DNA from: an uncultured Paracoccaceae bacterium
GTDB lineage: Bacteria; Pseudomonadota; Alphaproteobacteria; Rhodobacterales; Rhodobacteraceae
Direction: 5' to 3'
Assembly: GCA_947503775.1 (NCBI GenBank)
Contig: CANNFE010000006.1
Location: 124,001-188,000, forward strand
Length of the DNA stretch: 64,000 nt
The translations under genes were made by a program, and so were the position numbers. The notes under the pieces were generated by a model, which searched no databases, had not been told where the DNA came from, and worked only from the letters and a program-made list of their open reading frames with translations. Shown piece by piece: positions 52,567 through 60,229 of this stretch. Position 1 is the stretch's first letter, and each line of letters begins with the position of its first letter.

Positions 52567-53237
52567 GCCTGTCTCCTAATTTTGGGCCGCGCCGGGAAGG
52601 GGCGGCCGTCTCTCTCGTCGTTTTGCATTTCACCGGGATGGAGAGCCATGCCGCGGCGCGCGCCCGGCTTTGCGATCCGGATGCCGAGGTGTCGGCGCAT
52701 TATCTGATTTCGGAAACCGGGCTTTGCGAGGCATTGGTGGCCGAGGATCAGCGCGCCTGGCATGCGGGGCAGGGGCGTTGGGGCGCGGTGACGGATGTGA
52801 ATTCGGCCTCGATCGGGATCGAGCTGACCAATGATGGCGCGCAGCCCTTTGCCGAGCCGCAGATGGCGGCACTGACGGGGCTGCTGGGAGAGATCCTGAT
52901 GCGGCACGATCTTGGTCCGGAGGCGGTGATCGGGCATTCGGATATGGCGCCGCATCGCAAAGTCGACCCCGGGGCGCGGTTCGACTGGCGCAGGCTGGCC
53001 TTCGAGGGTCTGTCGGTCTGGCCCGAGGCCGGGCAGGGCGATCCGGCCGCGTTCCTGGAGGCGGCGGCGCGGTTCGGCTATCCGGTGGACATGATCGACG
53101 AGGCGGCGCTTTTGAAGGCGGTGCGGCTGCGGTTTCGCCCTTGGTTTACGGGGCCTCCGGATCCGCGGGATAGCGGGCTCATGGCGGATCTGGCCCAGAG
53201 ATATCCCGGCCCCGGCGCTTCGGCATTGACGGGCTAG
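52563..53237 (+). CDS. N-acetylmuramoyl-L-alanine amidase, AmpD/AmiD-like, apparent CTG start
   Basis: This is an amidase_2-type enzyme with zinc ligands in VLHFTGMES (His) and IGHSDMAPHRKVDPG (His and Asp), plus the EVSAHYLIS strand. It cleaves the amide between muramic acid and the peptide stem during wall recycling. The first ATG/GTG/TTG in frame is TTG 52623, but that would delete a conserved-looking SPNFGPRREGAAVSLVV segment encoded just upstream. No usual start codon was seen in frame for more than 100 bases upstream. A CTG at 52563 overlaps the upstream stop as CTGA, exactly like ATGA/GTGA couplings elsewhere in this window, and is proposed as the start (224 residues). No signal peptide is visible. 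The function is firm; the start is inference. Confidence 0.78.
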   Translation: MSLSPNFGPRREGAAVSLVVLHFTGMESHAAARARLCDPDAEVSAHYLISETGLCEALVAEDQRAWHAGQGRWGAVTDVNSASIGIELTNDGAQPFAEPQMAALTGLLGEILMRHDLGPEAVIGHSDMAPHRKVDPGARFDWRRLAFEGLSVWPEAGQGDPAAFLEAAARFGYPVDMIDEAALLKAVRLRFRPWFTGPPDPRDSGLMADLAQRYPGPGASALTG

Positions 53238-53262
53238 GCTGCGCGCATTAGCTGCGGCAGCG

Positions 53263-53634
53263 CGCGGATGGCCGGATGATCGCGGGCGGGAGACCGTTCG
53301 AGGAAAGTCCGGACTCCATAAAGCAACGGTGCCGGGTAACGCCCGGCCGGGGCAACCCGAGGGACAGCGCCACAGAAATCAGACCGCCCGGATCCTTTTC
53401 GGGCAAGGGTGAAACGGTGGGGTAAGAGCCCACCGCGGGACGGGCAACCGGACCGGCACGGCAAGCCCCACCGGGAGCAATGCCAAATAGGGACCTCGCG
53501 CCTTCGGGCAGGGATGCTTTAGCCCAAGGGGTCCGGGTTGGCAGCTAGAGGGTGTTCGGCAACGGGCGCCCAAGATGAATGATCATCCAGCGGAGCGATC
53601 CGTGGACAGAATCCGGCTTACAGGCCATCCGCGT
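53263..53634 (+). ncRNA. rnpB: RNase P RNA, bacterial class A
   Basis: The sequence shows the conserved blocks of RNase P RNA in order: gaggaaagtccggactcc (CR-I), the ggtgccgggtaacgcccggc stem, gaaatcagaccgcc, a gtaagagcccaccgc block, and near the end agaatccggcttacaggcc (CR-V). The P1 helix closes as gcggatggcc (53264-53273) with ggccatccgc (53623-53632), which sets the ends to within a few bases. It is the ribozyme that matures tRNA 5' ends. It begins 26 bases after the amidase stop, so its promoter must lie inside or just after that gene. Confidence 0.95.
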
Positions 53635-53739
53635 CAAATTAAACCAGAACAGTTTATGCCATTGCATTTCCGGCGGTTAGCGCGTTCCCTTGAGTCGTAG
53701 GGCAGGCCGTGGGGACAGTCTGCTTTCGGGGATATGATT

Positions 53740-54156
53740 ATGACCAAGCAATCGATTAAGGACATCGAACCCGATGCCCATGCCGTTGAGGTCATCGGCT
53801 CTGCCGCGCCTGCGTTCACGCTGGCCTTTCTGCGGGCCTGTCCGGATGCGGTGGCCATTCTCAATTCGAATGGCCGCGTCGGGTTTCTGAACCAGACCGG
53901 GCGGACGCTCATGGATCTTGATACGTCCGAGACCGTGACGGGCCGCAAATGGTGGGACATCTGGCCCGAGGACGAGCGGGCGGGCCTGCAGGCGGGGTTC
54001 GATCAGGCGCTGTCGGGGCAGCTGGTGAAGCTGAATGCGGCGCGCACCACATCGGGCGGGGACCGCCGCCGGTGGGATCTGACATTGTCGCCGATCATCA
54101 ATCTGGACGGGCAGACGGAATCCGTTCTGCTGGTGGCGCGCGCGCCGGATCTTTGA
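53740..54156 (+). CDS. Single PAS-domain protein
   Basis: The 138-residue protein contains one PAS domain (about 25-135): LAFLRACPDAVAILNSNGRV, then GRKWWDIWPEDERAGLQAGF, and RRWDLTLSPIINLDGQTESV. There is no kinase, cyclase or DNA-binding output, so it may act as a stand-alone sensor or adaptor. ATG 53740 is preferred over 53734 because GGGGA lies seven bases before it. It follows rnpB and precedes rpmG. No partner is evident. Confidence 0.75.
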   Translation: MTKQSIKDIEPDAHAVEVIGSAAPAFTLAFLRACPDAVAILNSNGRVGFLNQTGRTLMDLDTSETVTGRKWWDIWPEDERAGLQAGFDQALSGQLVKLNAARTTSGGDRRRWDLTLSPIINLDGQTESVLLVARAPDL

Positions 54157-54260
54157 GCGGGCTTTGCGGTTGACAGCCAAGGTCCTATCGCTAAAACGCG
54201 GGCTTCACGAGATGACACGCCCTTGTCGCGGTTGCGCGAAGGGAAGAAGAGCGAGAGATC

Positions 54261-54428
54261 ATGGCGAAACCGACGACGATCAAGATCCGTCTGAATTCGA
54301 CCGCGGGCACGGGCCACTTTTACGTGACCAAGAAGAACGCACGGACGATGACGGAAAAGATGACGGTCCGGAAATACGATCCGGTCGTGCGCAAGCATGT
54401 CGAATACAAGGAAGGCAAGATCAAGTAG
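54261..54428 (+). CDS. rpmG: 50S ribosomal protein L33
   Basis: The 55-residue protein ([20 protein letters not shown] then [20 protein letters not shown]) is a standard alphaproteobacterial L33 without the zinc-binding Cys pairs. It belongs to the large ribosomal subunit. It is a single gene here, with GAGAG before the ATG. Confidence 0.95.
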   Translation: MAKPTTIKIRLNSTAGTGHFYVTKKNARTMTEKMTVRKYDPVVRKHVEYKEGKIK

Positions 54429-54504
54429 GATCTGCCTTATCCGTTCCGGCATGGGCCGCGCAGGGTGAACCTGGCGCGGCCTTTTGCGTCTTTGGAGGCG
54501 CGGT

Positions 54505-55014
54505 ATGGCCCAGACGCTGACGATCCGGCCCGCGCGGCGCGACGATCTGGGGGCGCTGGATCTGATGATGGCGCGCAGCTTTCCGGTTCTCCTCAAGGAC
54601 GATTATCCGCCCTCGGTGATGGTGACGGCCGTGCCGCTGATCGCACGGGCGCAGCCGGGGCTGTTGCGGTCGGGGACCTATTTCGTGGCCCAGGAAGAGG
54701 AGGGCGCTTTGGTGGGCGCCGGCGGGTGGAGCCTGACGGATCCCCATGACGGGGAGCGCCAGCGCCAGACCGGGCATATCCGCCATTTTGTGGTCGATCA
54801 CGGCAGGGCGCGGCGCGGGATCGGGCGGTCGCTGATGGAGCAGGTCGTCCGCCAGGCCGGGGCGCTGGGGGTTCGGCGGCTGGCGGCGATGAGCACGCGC
54901 AGCGCTGTGCCCTTCTACGAGGCGCAGGGCTTTACCGCGCTGGAGGAGGTCGAGATGCCGCTGCGGCCTGGGATCGGGTTTCCGGCGGTTCGGATGATCC
55001 GGGCTTTGAAATGA
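54505..55014 (+). CDS. GNAT-family N-acetyltransferase
   Basis: The 169-residue protein shows the GNAT fold: TIRPARRDDLGALDLMMARS, the acetyl-CoA loop VVDHGRARRGIGRSLMEQVV (R-x-x-G-x-G/A type), and RSAVPFYEAQGFTALEEVEM. It would acetylate an amine of unknown nature. ATG 54505 is chosen because GGAGG precedes it. A strong terminator follows. Confidence 0.85.
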   Translation: MAQTLTIRPARRDDLGALDLMMARSFPVLLKDDYPPSVMVTAVPLIARAQPGLLRSGTYFVAQEEEGALVGAGGWSLTDPHDGERQRQTGHIRHFVVDHGRARRGIGRSLMEQVVRQAGALGVRRLAAMSTRSAVPFYEAQGFTALEEVEMPLRPGIGFPAVRMIRALK

Positions 55015-55015
55015 C

Positions 55016-55043
55016 AAAGGGCCGGTCAATGACCGGCCCTTTC
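55016..55043. terminator. Bidirectional terminator between GNAT and Bax-inhibitor genes
   Basis: The palindrome aaagggccggtca / tgaccggcccttt forms a stem of 10 or more GC-rich pairs. It has T-rich ends in both directions (CCCTTTCTCTT on the plus strand). It lies between the stops of two convergent genes. Confidence 0.88.
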
Positions 55044-55065
55044 TCTTGCGTGACGCTCTGCCTGC

Positions 55066-55818
55066 TTATTCGCGGCTGCCGAAGAGCTGCAGCAGGAACA
55101 TGAACATGTTGATGAAGTCGAGGTAGAGGTTCAGCGCGCCCATGATGGCGGCTTTGCCGAGCCACTCCTGATCGCCAGCGAACGCGTGCTGAAGATAGGT
55201 GTTCTTGATGTTCTGCGTATCACAGGCGGTCAGACCGGCGAAGATCAGCACACCCAGGATCGAGATCGCGAACATGATCGCGGGCGATTGCAGGAAGATG
55301 TTGACGACCATCGCGACGATAAGTCCGATCACGCCCATGATTAGGAAAGATCTCCAGCCCGAGATATCCTTTTTTGTCGTATAGCCCCAGAGCGACAGGC
55401 CCGCGAAGGCGATCGCCGTGATCAGGAAGACCTGCACGATCGAGAACGATGTGAACACGAGAAAGATCCAACTAATCGACACGCCCATGACAGCAGCGAA
55501 CGCGTAGAACACAAGCTGCGCCGTCGCGGCCGACATCCGATTGATCATGGCGCCAAAGCCGAAAACGAAGATCAGCGGGGCGAACATGATAACCCAGCGA
55601 AGCGGGCTGTTATACAAAGCCTCACCAAGTGGTGTAAGCAGTGTACCTGCTTCTGTCTCGACAGTTGCCAGGCCTGAAAGGGCCCAAGCGGCAAGAGCCG
55701 TAATGACCATGCCCACGGACATCGTGCCGTAGACCTTATTCATGTGAGCGCGAAGCCCGGCGTCAATTTCTTCCGAGCGGATCCCGGCCGTTGACCGGGC
55801 CTTCACATACTCTTCCAT
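55066..55818 (-). CDS. Bax inhibitor-1 / YccA family membrane protein
   Basis: The 250-residue protein has seven membrane segments and the BI-1 pattern: LRAHMNKVYGTMSVGMVITA, a central NRMSAATAQLVFYAFAAVMG, and the C-terminal DTQNIKNTYLQHA and LNLYLDFINMFMFLLQLFG. BI-1 proteins modulate membrane proteases such as FtsH or form pH-sensitive calcium leaks. ATG 55818 is chosen because GGAGG lies ten bases before it. A hairpin follows the upstream DUF1127 gene. Confidence 0.9.
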   Translation of the reverse strand: MEEYVKARSTAGIRSEEIDAGLRAHMNKVYGTMSVGMVITALAAWALSGLATVETEAGTLLTPLGEALYNSPLRWVIMFAPLIFVFGFGAMINRMSAATAQLVFYAFAAVMGVSISWIFLVFTSFSIVQVFLITAIAFAGLSLWGYTTKKDISGWRSFLIMGVIGLIVAMVVNIFLQSPAIMFAISILGVLIFAGLTACDTQNIKNTYLQHAFAGDQEWLGKAAIMGALNLYLDFINMFMFLLQLFGSRE

Positions 55819-55954
55819 CGGATGCGTATCCTCCAAACTGAAATGGATCCCGCAACGACGGCTGCGGAACTTCTATCGAAAGATTGGATGGATCGGCCCG
55901 GAATTCAAGAGGTTCCGGGGGTGAAACGGTCTCAAATTCCGGGCATTTTGACGC

Positions 55955-56167
55955 TTATCGCGCGTTCGGTAGGTCCCAGAGCGGGCGGTTTGCTTCTTTG
56001 AGTGCCTCGTCGTGGGTCAGACCGAGATCCGCGAGGGCCGCTCTGTCCAGCTTTGACAGGGCGATGCGTTCGGAGCGGACGCGGATCATCCTGGCGATGA
56101 GCGAGAGCAGCGAAATGCGGTGCGGAACGGCGGTGCGGGTGGAGGTGGGGTAGTGAGCGGCAAACAT
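55955..56167 (-). CDS. DUF1127 (YjiS-like) small protein
   Basis: The 70-residue protein ends with the DUF1127 motif: SERIALSKLDRAALADLGLT, then HDEALKEANRPLWDLP. These Arg-rich small proteins can bind RNA and affect RNA turnover and stress in alphaproteobacteria. It is divergent from a LysR-family gene with 121 bases between, suggesting regulation by it. Confidence 0.85.
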   Translation of the reverse strand: MFAAHYPTSTRTAVPHRISLLSLIARMIRVRSERIALSKLDRAALADLGLTHDEALKEANRPLWDLPNAR

Positions 56168-56288
56168 GAGAGCTTCCTTTCCAAAGCGTGAACTAAATCG
56201 GCCGTCGTATCAGGTTGCTTGATATCTAGATGCAGATGCGGCATGTTGAAAATGAATGTTTGATCGATAATGCATCAGGAATTGTGAT

Positions 56289-57173
56289 ATGCCCCGAAAT
56301 CTGGACATTACGGCGCTGCGGTCTTTCGTGGCGGTTGCCGATACCGGCGGTGTGACCAAGGCGGCGGGCTTTTTGCACCTGACGCAGTCGGCGGTGTCGA
56401 TGCAGCTCAAGCGGCTCGAGGAGTCGCTCGGGATTTCGCTGATCGACCGGAGTGCCCGCAGCGTGGCGCTGACCGCGGAAGGCGAGCAGCTTTTGAGTTA
56501 CGCGCGGCGGATGATCGATCTGAACGACGAGGCCTGGGGGCGGCTGACGGCGAACGAATTCGAGGGCGAGATCGTTCTGGGCGTGCCCCATGACATTATC
56601 TACCCCTATATTCCGCCGATCCTGCGCCGGTTCGCCTCGGAGTTTCCGCGCATGCGCATGCGGCTGGTCTCGGCGCCCACGACGCGGCTGCGCGAGATGT
56701 TCGGGCGCGGCGAGTGCGATGCGATCCTGACGACCGAAGAGCAGCCGGGGCCGGGCGGCGAGGCGCTGGTGCAGCTTCCGCTGGTCTGGATCGGCGCCAT
56801 CAGCGGGAGCGCCTGGAAGCAGCGCCCGCTGCCGGTCGCGTTCTGCAAGAACTGCATCTTCCGCGCGGGTGTCCTGCGCCGGATGGACGAGGCGCAGTTC
56901 GATTGGGAGATGATCGTGGACTCCGATATGGACAATGCGGTCGAGGCGGTGGTCAGCGCCGATCTGGCGATCCATGCGGCGATCAAGGGCGTCTATCCGC
57001 GCCAGACCGCGCCGATCCATCACGACGGCGCCTTGCCCGATCCGGGCCGGACACAGATCGTCCTTTACATGCAGCGATCGAACGCCACCGTTTCGGGCGC
57101 ACTTCGCGACATGATCCGGACGACCTACCGGGCCGAGGCAAGCTCGGACGAGATGGTGCAGCTTACCGCGTGA
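56289..57173 (+). CDS. LysR-family transcriptional regulator
   Basis: The 294-residue protein has the LysR winged helix (NLDITALRSFVAVADTGGVT, LHLTQSAVSMQLKRLEESLG) and a periplasmic-binding-fold effector domain (EGEIVLGVPHDIIYPYIPPI). It shares its promoter region with the divergent DUF1127 gene. Its 3' end overlaps the convergent quinone oxidoreductase gene by 11 bases. The inducer is unknown. Confidence 0.9.
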   Translation: MPRNLDITALRSFVAVADTGGVTKAAGFLHLTQSAVSMQLKRLEESLGISLIDRSARSVALTAEGEQLLSYARRMIDLNDEAWGRLTANEFEGEIVLGVPHDIIYPYIPPILRRFASEFPRMRMRLVSAPTTRLREMFGRGECDAILTTEEQPGPGGEALVQLPLVWIGAISGSAWKQRPLPVAFCKNCIFRAGVLRRMDEAQFDWEMIVDSDMDNAVEAVVSADLAIHAAIKGVYPRQTAPIHHDGALPDPGRTQIVLYMQRSNATVSGALRDMIRTTYRAEASSDEMVQLTA

Positions 57174-58128
57174 CGGTGACGACGACCTTGCCGGTGGCCT
57201 GACGGGTGCGCAGCAGATCGAGCGCTTCGCTGGCCTTTTCGAGCGGGACGTGGTGGCTGATATGGGGTCTAATCCGGCCTTCGCCGTGCCAGGTCATGAT
57301 CTCGTTCAGGCTGGATTTGAGCACCTCGACGTTGAAGGCCATGTAGCCGCCCCAGTAAAAGCCGATCAGCGTGATGTTCTTGACCAGAAGGACATTGGCG
57401 CGGGGCTTTGGCACGTCTCCGCTGGCGAAACCGATCAGGATATAGCGCGCCTCGGGCTTGCAGGCGCTGAAAGCGGGCTTGAAGAGGTCTCCTCCGACCG
57501 GATCGTAAACGACATCGGCGCCGCCGAGCGCCTTGACCGCCGCCTTGATATCGTCGGTGTCGCTGTCGATGAGGTGATCGGCCCCGGCCTGGCGCGCGAT
57601 CTCGAGCTTTGAGGCGCCCCGGGCGACGGCGATGACGGTCGCGCCCATCGCCTTGCCCAGCTCGACCGCGGTGAGGCCGACGCCGCCTGCCGCGCCCAGA
57701 ACCAGAAGCGTCTCGCCTTTTTGCAGCTGTGCGCGCCGCGTCAGGGCCAGATGGCTTGTGCCATAGGCGACGATCAGTCCGGCGGCGATGTCCGAGGGGA
57801 TCTGATCGGGCAGGGAAATGCAGCTGGCCGCCGGGAAGACGCCGTATTCGGCCAGACCGCCGGAGCCGCCGAAGACCGCAACGCGGGCGCCGATGGCGGG
57901 CGCGGTCACGCCGTCCCCGTGTGCGATGACGCGGCCTGCCACCTCCATCCCGAGGGCAAAGGGCAGCTTGGGCGTGTCCTGATAGGTGCCCTTGGCCATC
58001 AGAAGGTCGGCGAAATTGAGCGCGCAGGCCTCGATTTCGATCAGGACCTCGCCCGGAGCGGGGTCCGGGCGCGGAACCTCGGTATAGCGGGGCGGGTCAT
58101 CGAAGGAGGAGACGAGAAAAGCGTGCAT
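57163..58128 (-). CDS. NADPH:quinone oxidoreductase-like MDR protein (zinc-independent)
   Basis: The 321-residue protein has the medium-chain dehydrogenase fold: a GroES-like N-terminal domain (PGEVLIEIEACALNFADLLM) and a Rossmann domain with GAAGGVGLTAVELGKAMGAT (AxxGGVG). The zinc-ligand Cys residues of alcohol dehydrogenases are absent, as in quinone oxidoreductases and crotonyl-CoA-type reductases. It would reduce a quinone or enone with NADPH. It overlaps the LysR gene by 11 bases at the 3' ends. Confidence 0.87.
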   Translation of the reverse strand: MHAFLVSSFDDPPRYTEVPRPDPAPGEVLIEIEACALNFADLLMAKGTYQDTPKLPFALGMEVAGRVIAHGDGVTAPAIGARVAVFGGSGGLAEYGVFPAASCISLPDQIPSDIAAGLIVAYGTSHLALTRRAQLQKGETLLVLGAAGGVGLTAVELGKAMGATVIAVARGASKLEIARQAGADHLIDSDTDDIKAAVKALGGADVVYDPVGGDLFKPAFSACKPEARYILIGFASGDVPKPRANVLLVKNITLIGFYWGGYMAFNVEVLKSSLNEIMTWHGEGRIRPHISHHVPLEKASEALDLLRTRQATGKVVVTVTR

Positions 58129-58355
58129 AGCATGTCCTAGTTGAGCTCGGCTTTCGATATCTTGTCCCTGCGGTGAGCGAAAGCGATCTGGGCTGGCGGA
58201 GCCAAGACAATTGACTTAAGTTACGCGCCGTGTGGGGGGCTTTCGTTTTCGTTCGGTTTTTTGTGGCCGCGACGGATAAGCCTCGAGCTGGAATTTCAAG
58301 GGATGCCTTGGGCACATCCCGGCCAGCGAATGAAAGAATGTATTGGAGAACGTAA

Positions 58356-58724
58356 ATGAAGCACCCGGTTGATGTGCATGTTGGGAAACGAATCAGACAC
58401 CGTCGGTGGACGGCCGGGATGACTCAGCAGCAACTGGCCGAGCGGGTCGGGATCAAGTTCCAACAGATCCAGAAATACGAGACCGGCGCGAACCGCGTCA
58501 GCGCGTCCCGGCTTTGGGACATTGCCCAGTCGCTGGAGGTGGACGTGTCGTTCTTTTTCGATGGGCTGGCCACGGCCAGCTGTCCTGACGAGACGGGAGA
58601 CGCGCCGACCGATATCCTGATGGACAAAGAAGCGCTGGAGCTGGTGCGGTCGTATTACGCGATCCCCGAAAACCAGAGGCGGCAGCTCTTTGAGCTGGCG
58701 CGGGTTTTGGGCCGGGCAGCCTGA
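58356..58724 (+). CDS. XRE-family helix-turn-helix regulator
   Basis: The 122-residue protein has an N-terminal HTH (about 9-65): VGKRIRHRRWTAGMTQQQLA, then VGIKFQQIQKYETGANRVSA. A short C-terminal helical part follows (ALELVRSYYAIPENQRRQLF). It is of the SinR/HipB-like type widespread in Rhodobacteraceae. TTGGAGAA lies before the ATG. In the 227-bp region upstream, GGGATG and CATCCC form a small dyad near 58300-58320 that could be its operator. The IMPase gene follows after 10 bases. Confidence 0.85.
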   Translation: MKHPVDVHVGKRIRHRRWTAGMTQQQLAERVGIKFQQIQKYETGANRVSASRLWDIAQSLEVDVSFFFDGLATASCPDETGDAPTDILMDKEALELVRSYYAIPENQRRQLFELARVLGRAA

Positions 58725-58734
58725 CGGTCCCTTC

Positions 58735-59550
58735 ATGACAGATCGCAACCGGCTTGAGGCGCGCGCCGATGCCGCAGAGCTTGTGGCGGTGGCCCATGCG
58801 CTGGCGGATGCGGCGCGGGTTCAGACCCTACGCCACTTTCGGGCGGCGGGGCTGGCGGCAGACAACAAGGAGGCGGCGGGCTTCGATCCCGTGACCGTCG
58901 CCGACCGCGCCGCCGAAGATGCGATGCGCGCGATCCTGCGGGAACGGCGTCCCGAGGACGGCATTCTGGGCGAAGAGCGCGGGGCGCAGGCCGGATCGAG
59001 CGGTCTGACCTGGGTTCTGGATCCGATCGACGGCACGCGCGGCTATCTGGCGGGTACGCCGACCTGGGGCGTGCTGATCGCGCTTTCTGACGAGAGCGGG
59101 CCGATCTATGGGCTGATCGATCAGCCTTATATCGGCGAGCGGTTCGAGGGCGGCTCCGGTCAGGCGGTGCTGGCGGGCCCGCATGGCACCGGGCCGATTG
59201 CGGTGCGCGCGCCGCGGCCCCTGAGCGAGGCGATCCTCTTCACGACTTTTCCGGAGGTCGGAACGGAGGAGGAGCGGGCTGCCTTCGGGCGCGTTGCGGC
59301 GCAGGTTCAGCTGACCCGCTATGGGATGGATTGCTATGCCTATGCGCTTTTGGCGGCGGGGCAGATCGATCTGGTGATCGAGGCGGGGCTGAACGCCTAT
59401 GACATTCAGGCGCCCATCGCCGTGATCGAAGCGGCGGGGGGCGTTGTTTCCTCCTGGGAGGGCGGCGATGCGTCGGGCGGCGGGCGCGCGATTGCCGCGT
59501 CGTGTCCGCAGATCCTGGAGGCGGCGCGCGATCTGATCGGGCCCGACTGA
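58735..59550 (+). CDS. Inositol monophosphatase-family phosphatase (HisN-like)
   Basis: The 271-residue protein has the magnesium-binding motifs of the family: GEERG (near 82), DPIDGTRGYLAGTPTWG (DPIDGT), and the late YDIQAPIAVIEAAGG (usually WDxAA; here YD). Relatives in Rhodobacteraceae act as histidinol-phosphate phosphatases, while others cleave inositol phosphates or PAP. The Trp to Tyr change in the last motif is compatible with activity. ATG 58735 is the start; an in-frame ATG at 58690 lies inside the XRE gene. Confidence 0.83.
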   Translation: MTDRNRLEARADAAELVAVAHALADAARVQTLRHFRAAGLAADNKEAAGFDPVTVADRAAEDAMRAILRERRPEDGILGEERGAQAGSSGLTWVLDPIDGTRGYLAGTPTWGVLIALSDESGPIYGLIDQPYIGERFEGGSGQAVLAGPHGTGPIAVRAPRPLSEAILFTTFPEVGTEEERAAFGRVAAQVQLTRYGMDCYAYALLAAGQIDLVIEAGLNAYDIQAPIAVIEAAGGVVSSWEGGDASGGGRAIAASCPQILEAARDLIGPD

Positions 59551-59731
59551 GGCCGGGCGCGGCGGGGGATCGCCGCCGGTTTCCGCCGGATCGGCGGAAA
59601 GATGATCGGTATCCTGTGCATTCTTGATAAAGTTGTGCGCGGCGCCTCATTTTTGATCGTCTTTTGCCACACCAGCGATGAAGTCTCGCGGCTCTGGTCG
59701 CGCAAGACGTTCAAATTGGGACATAAGATCA

Positions 59732-60229
59732 ATGATCCGTATTTTCTGCATTCTGAGCCTGATGGCTGCCATTTCGTGTACACCGGTCGAGACGGTGGGG
59801 CGCGGTGCGTCGGGCACCGAAGTGACGGTGCTGGACCGGATCCCGGCCGCCTCGCCCGGATCGGCATCCTTTGCGGCGCGGTTTCAGACCTTCCGGTCGG
59901 CGCGGGGACTGCCTGCCGTGCGCACCGACAGCCGTCTGACGGCCGCGGCCCGCAGGCATGCCGCCGATATGGCGCGCAACGGCTTTTTCGCGCATCGCGG
60001 AAGCGACGGCACCAAGCCGAGCGACCGAGTGAAAAGAGCCGGGTTCAGCCCGTGCTATACGGCCGAGAACCTCGGGAAGGGATCGTTCAGCGAAGCGCAG
60101 ATCTTTAGCGCCTGGGAGAATTCACCGAGCCATCGTCGGCTTATGCAGAACCGCCGTGTGACGCGCTATGGTCTGGCGCAAAACTCGGGGAACTGGGTTC
60201 TGGTCATGGCGCAGCCGCAGCCCTGCTGA
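59732..60229 (+). CDS. CAP-domain (SCP/PR-1-like) lipoprotein
   Basis: The 165-residue protein starts with a likely lipoprotein signal (MIRIFCILSLMAAISC). A CAP domain follows: RFQTFRSARGLPAVRTDSRL, then ADMARNGFFAHRGSDGTKPS (His near residue 90), AENLGKGSFSEAQ, and WENSPSHRRLMQNRRVTRYG with the second His. These residues match the CAP cavity. Function in bacteria is unknown. The 3' end overlaps the convergent guanine deaminase gene by 26 bases. Confidence 0.82.
   Translation: MIRIFCILSLMAAISCTPVETVGRGASGTEVTVLDRIPAASPGSASFAARFQTFRSARGLPAVRTDSRLTAAARRHAADMARNGFFAHRGSDGTKPSDRVKRAGFSPCYTAENLGKGSFSEAQIFSAWENSPSHRRLMQNRRVTRYGLAQNSGNWVLVMAQPQPC

Noticed and set aside
53230..53640. Short minus-strand frames within the RNase P RNA
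   Set aside because: They overlap highly conserved ribozyme blocks and have no ribosome sites.
55892..55916. GGAAC-N16-CGAT on the minus strand upstream of the Bax-inhibitor gene as another EcfG promoter
   Set aside because: The GGAAC is part of a CCCGGAA/TTCCGGG hairpin after the DUF1127 gene, and the -10 differs from both CGTT and CATT. It was not listed as a feature.
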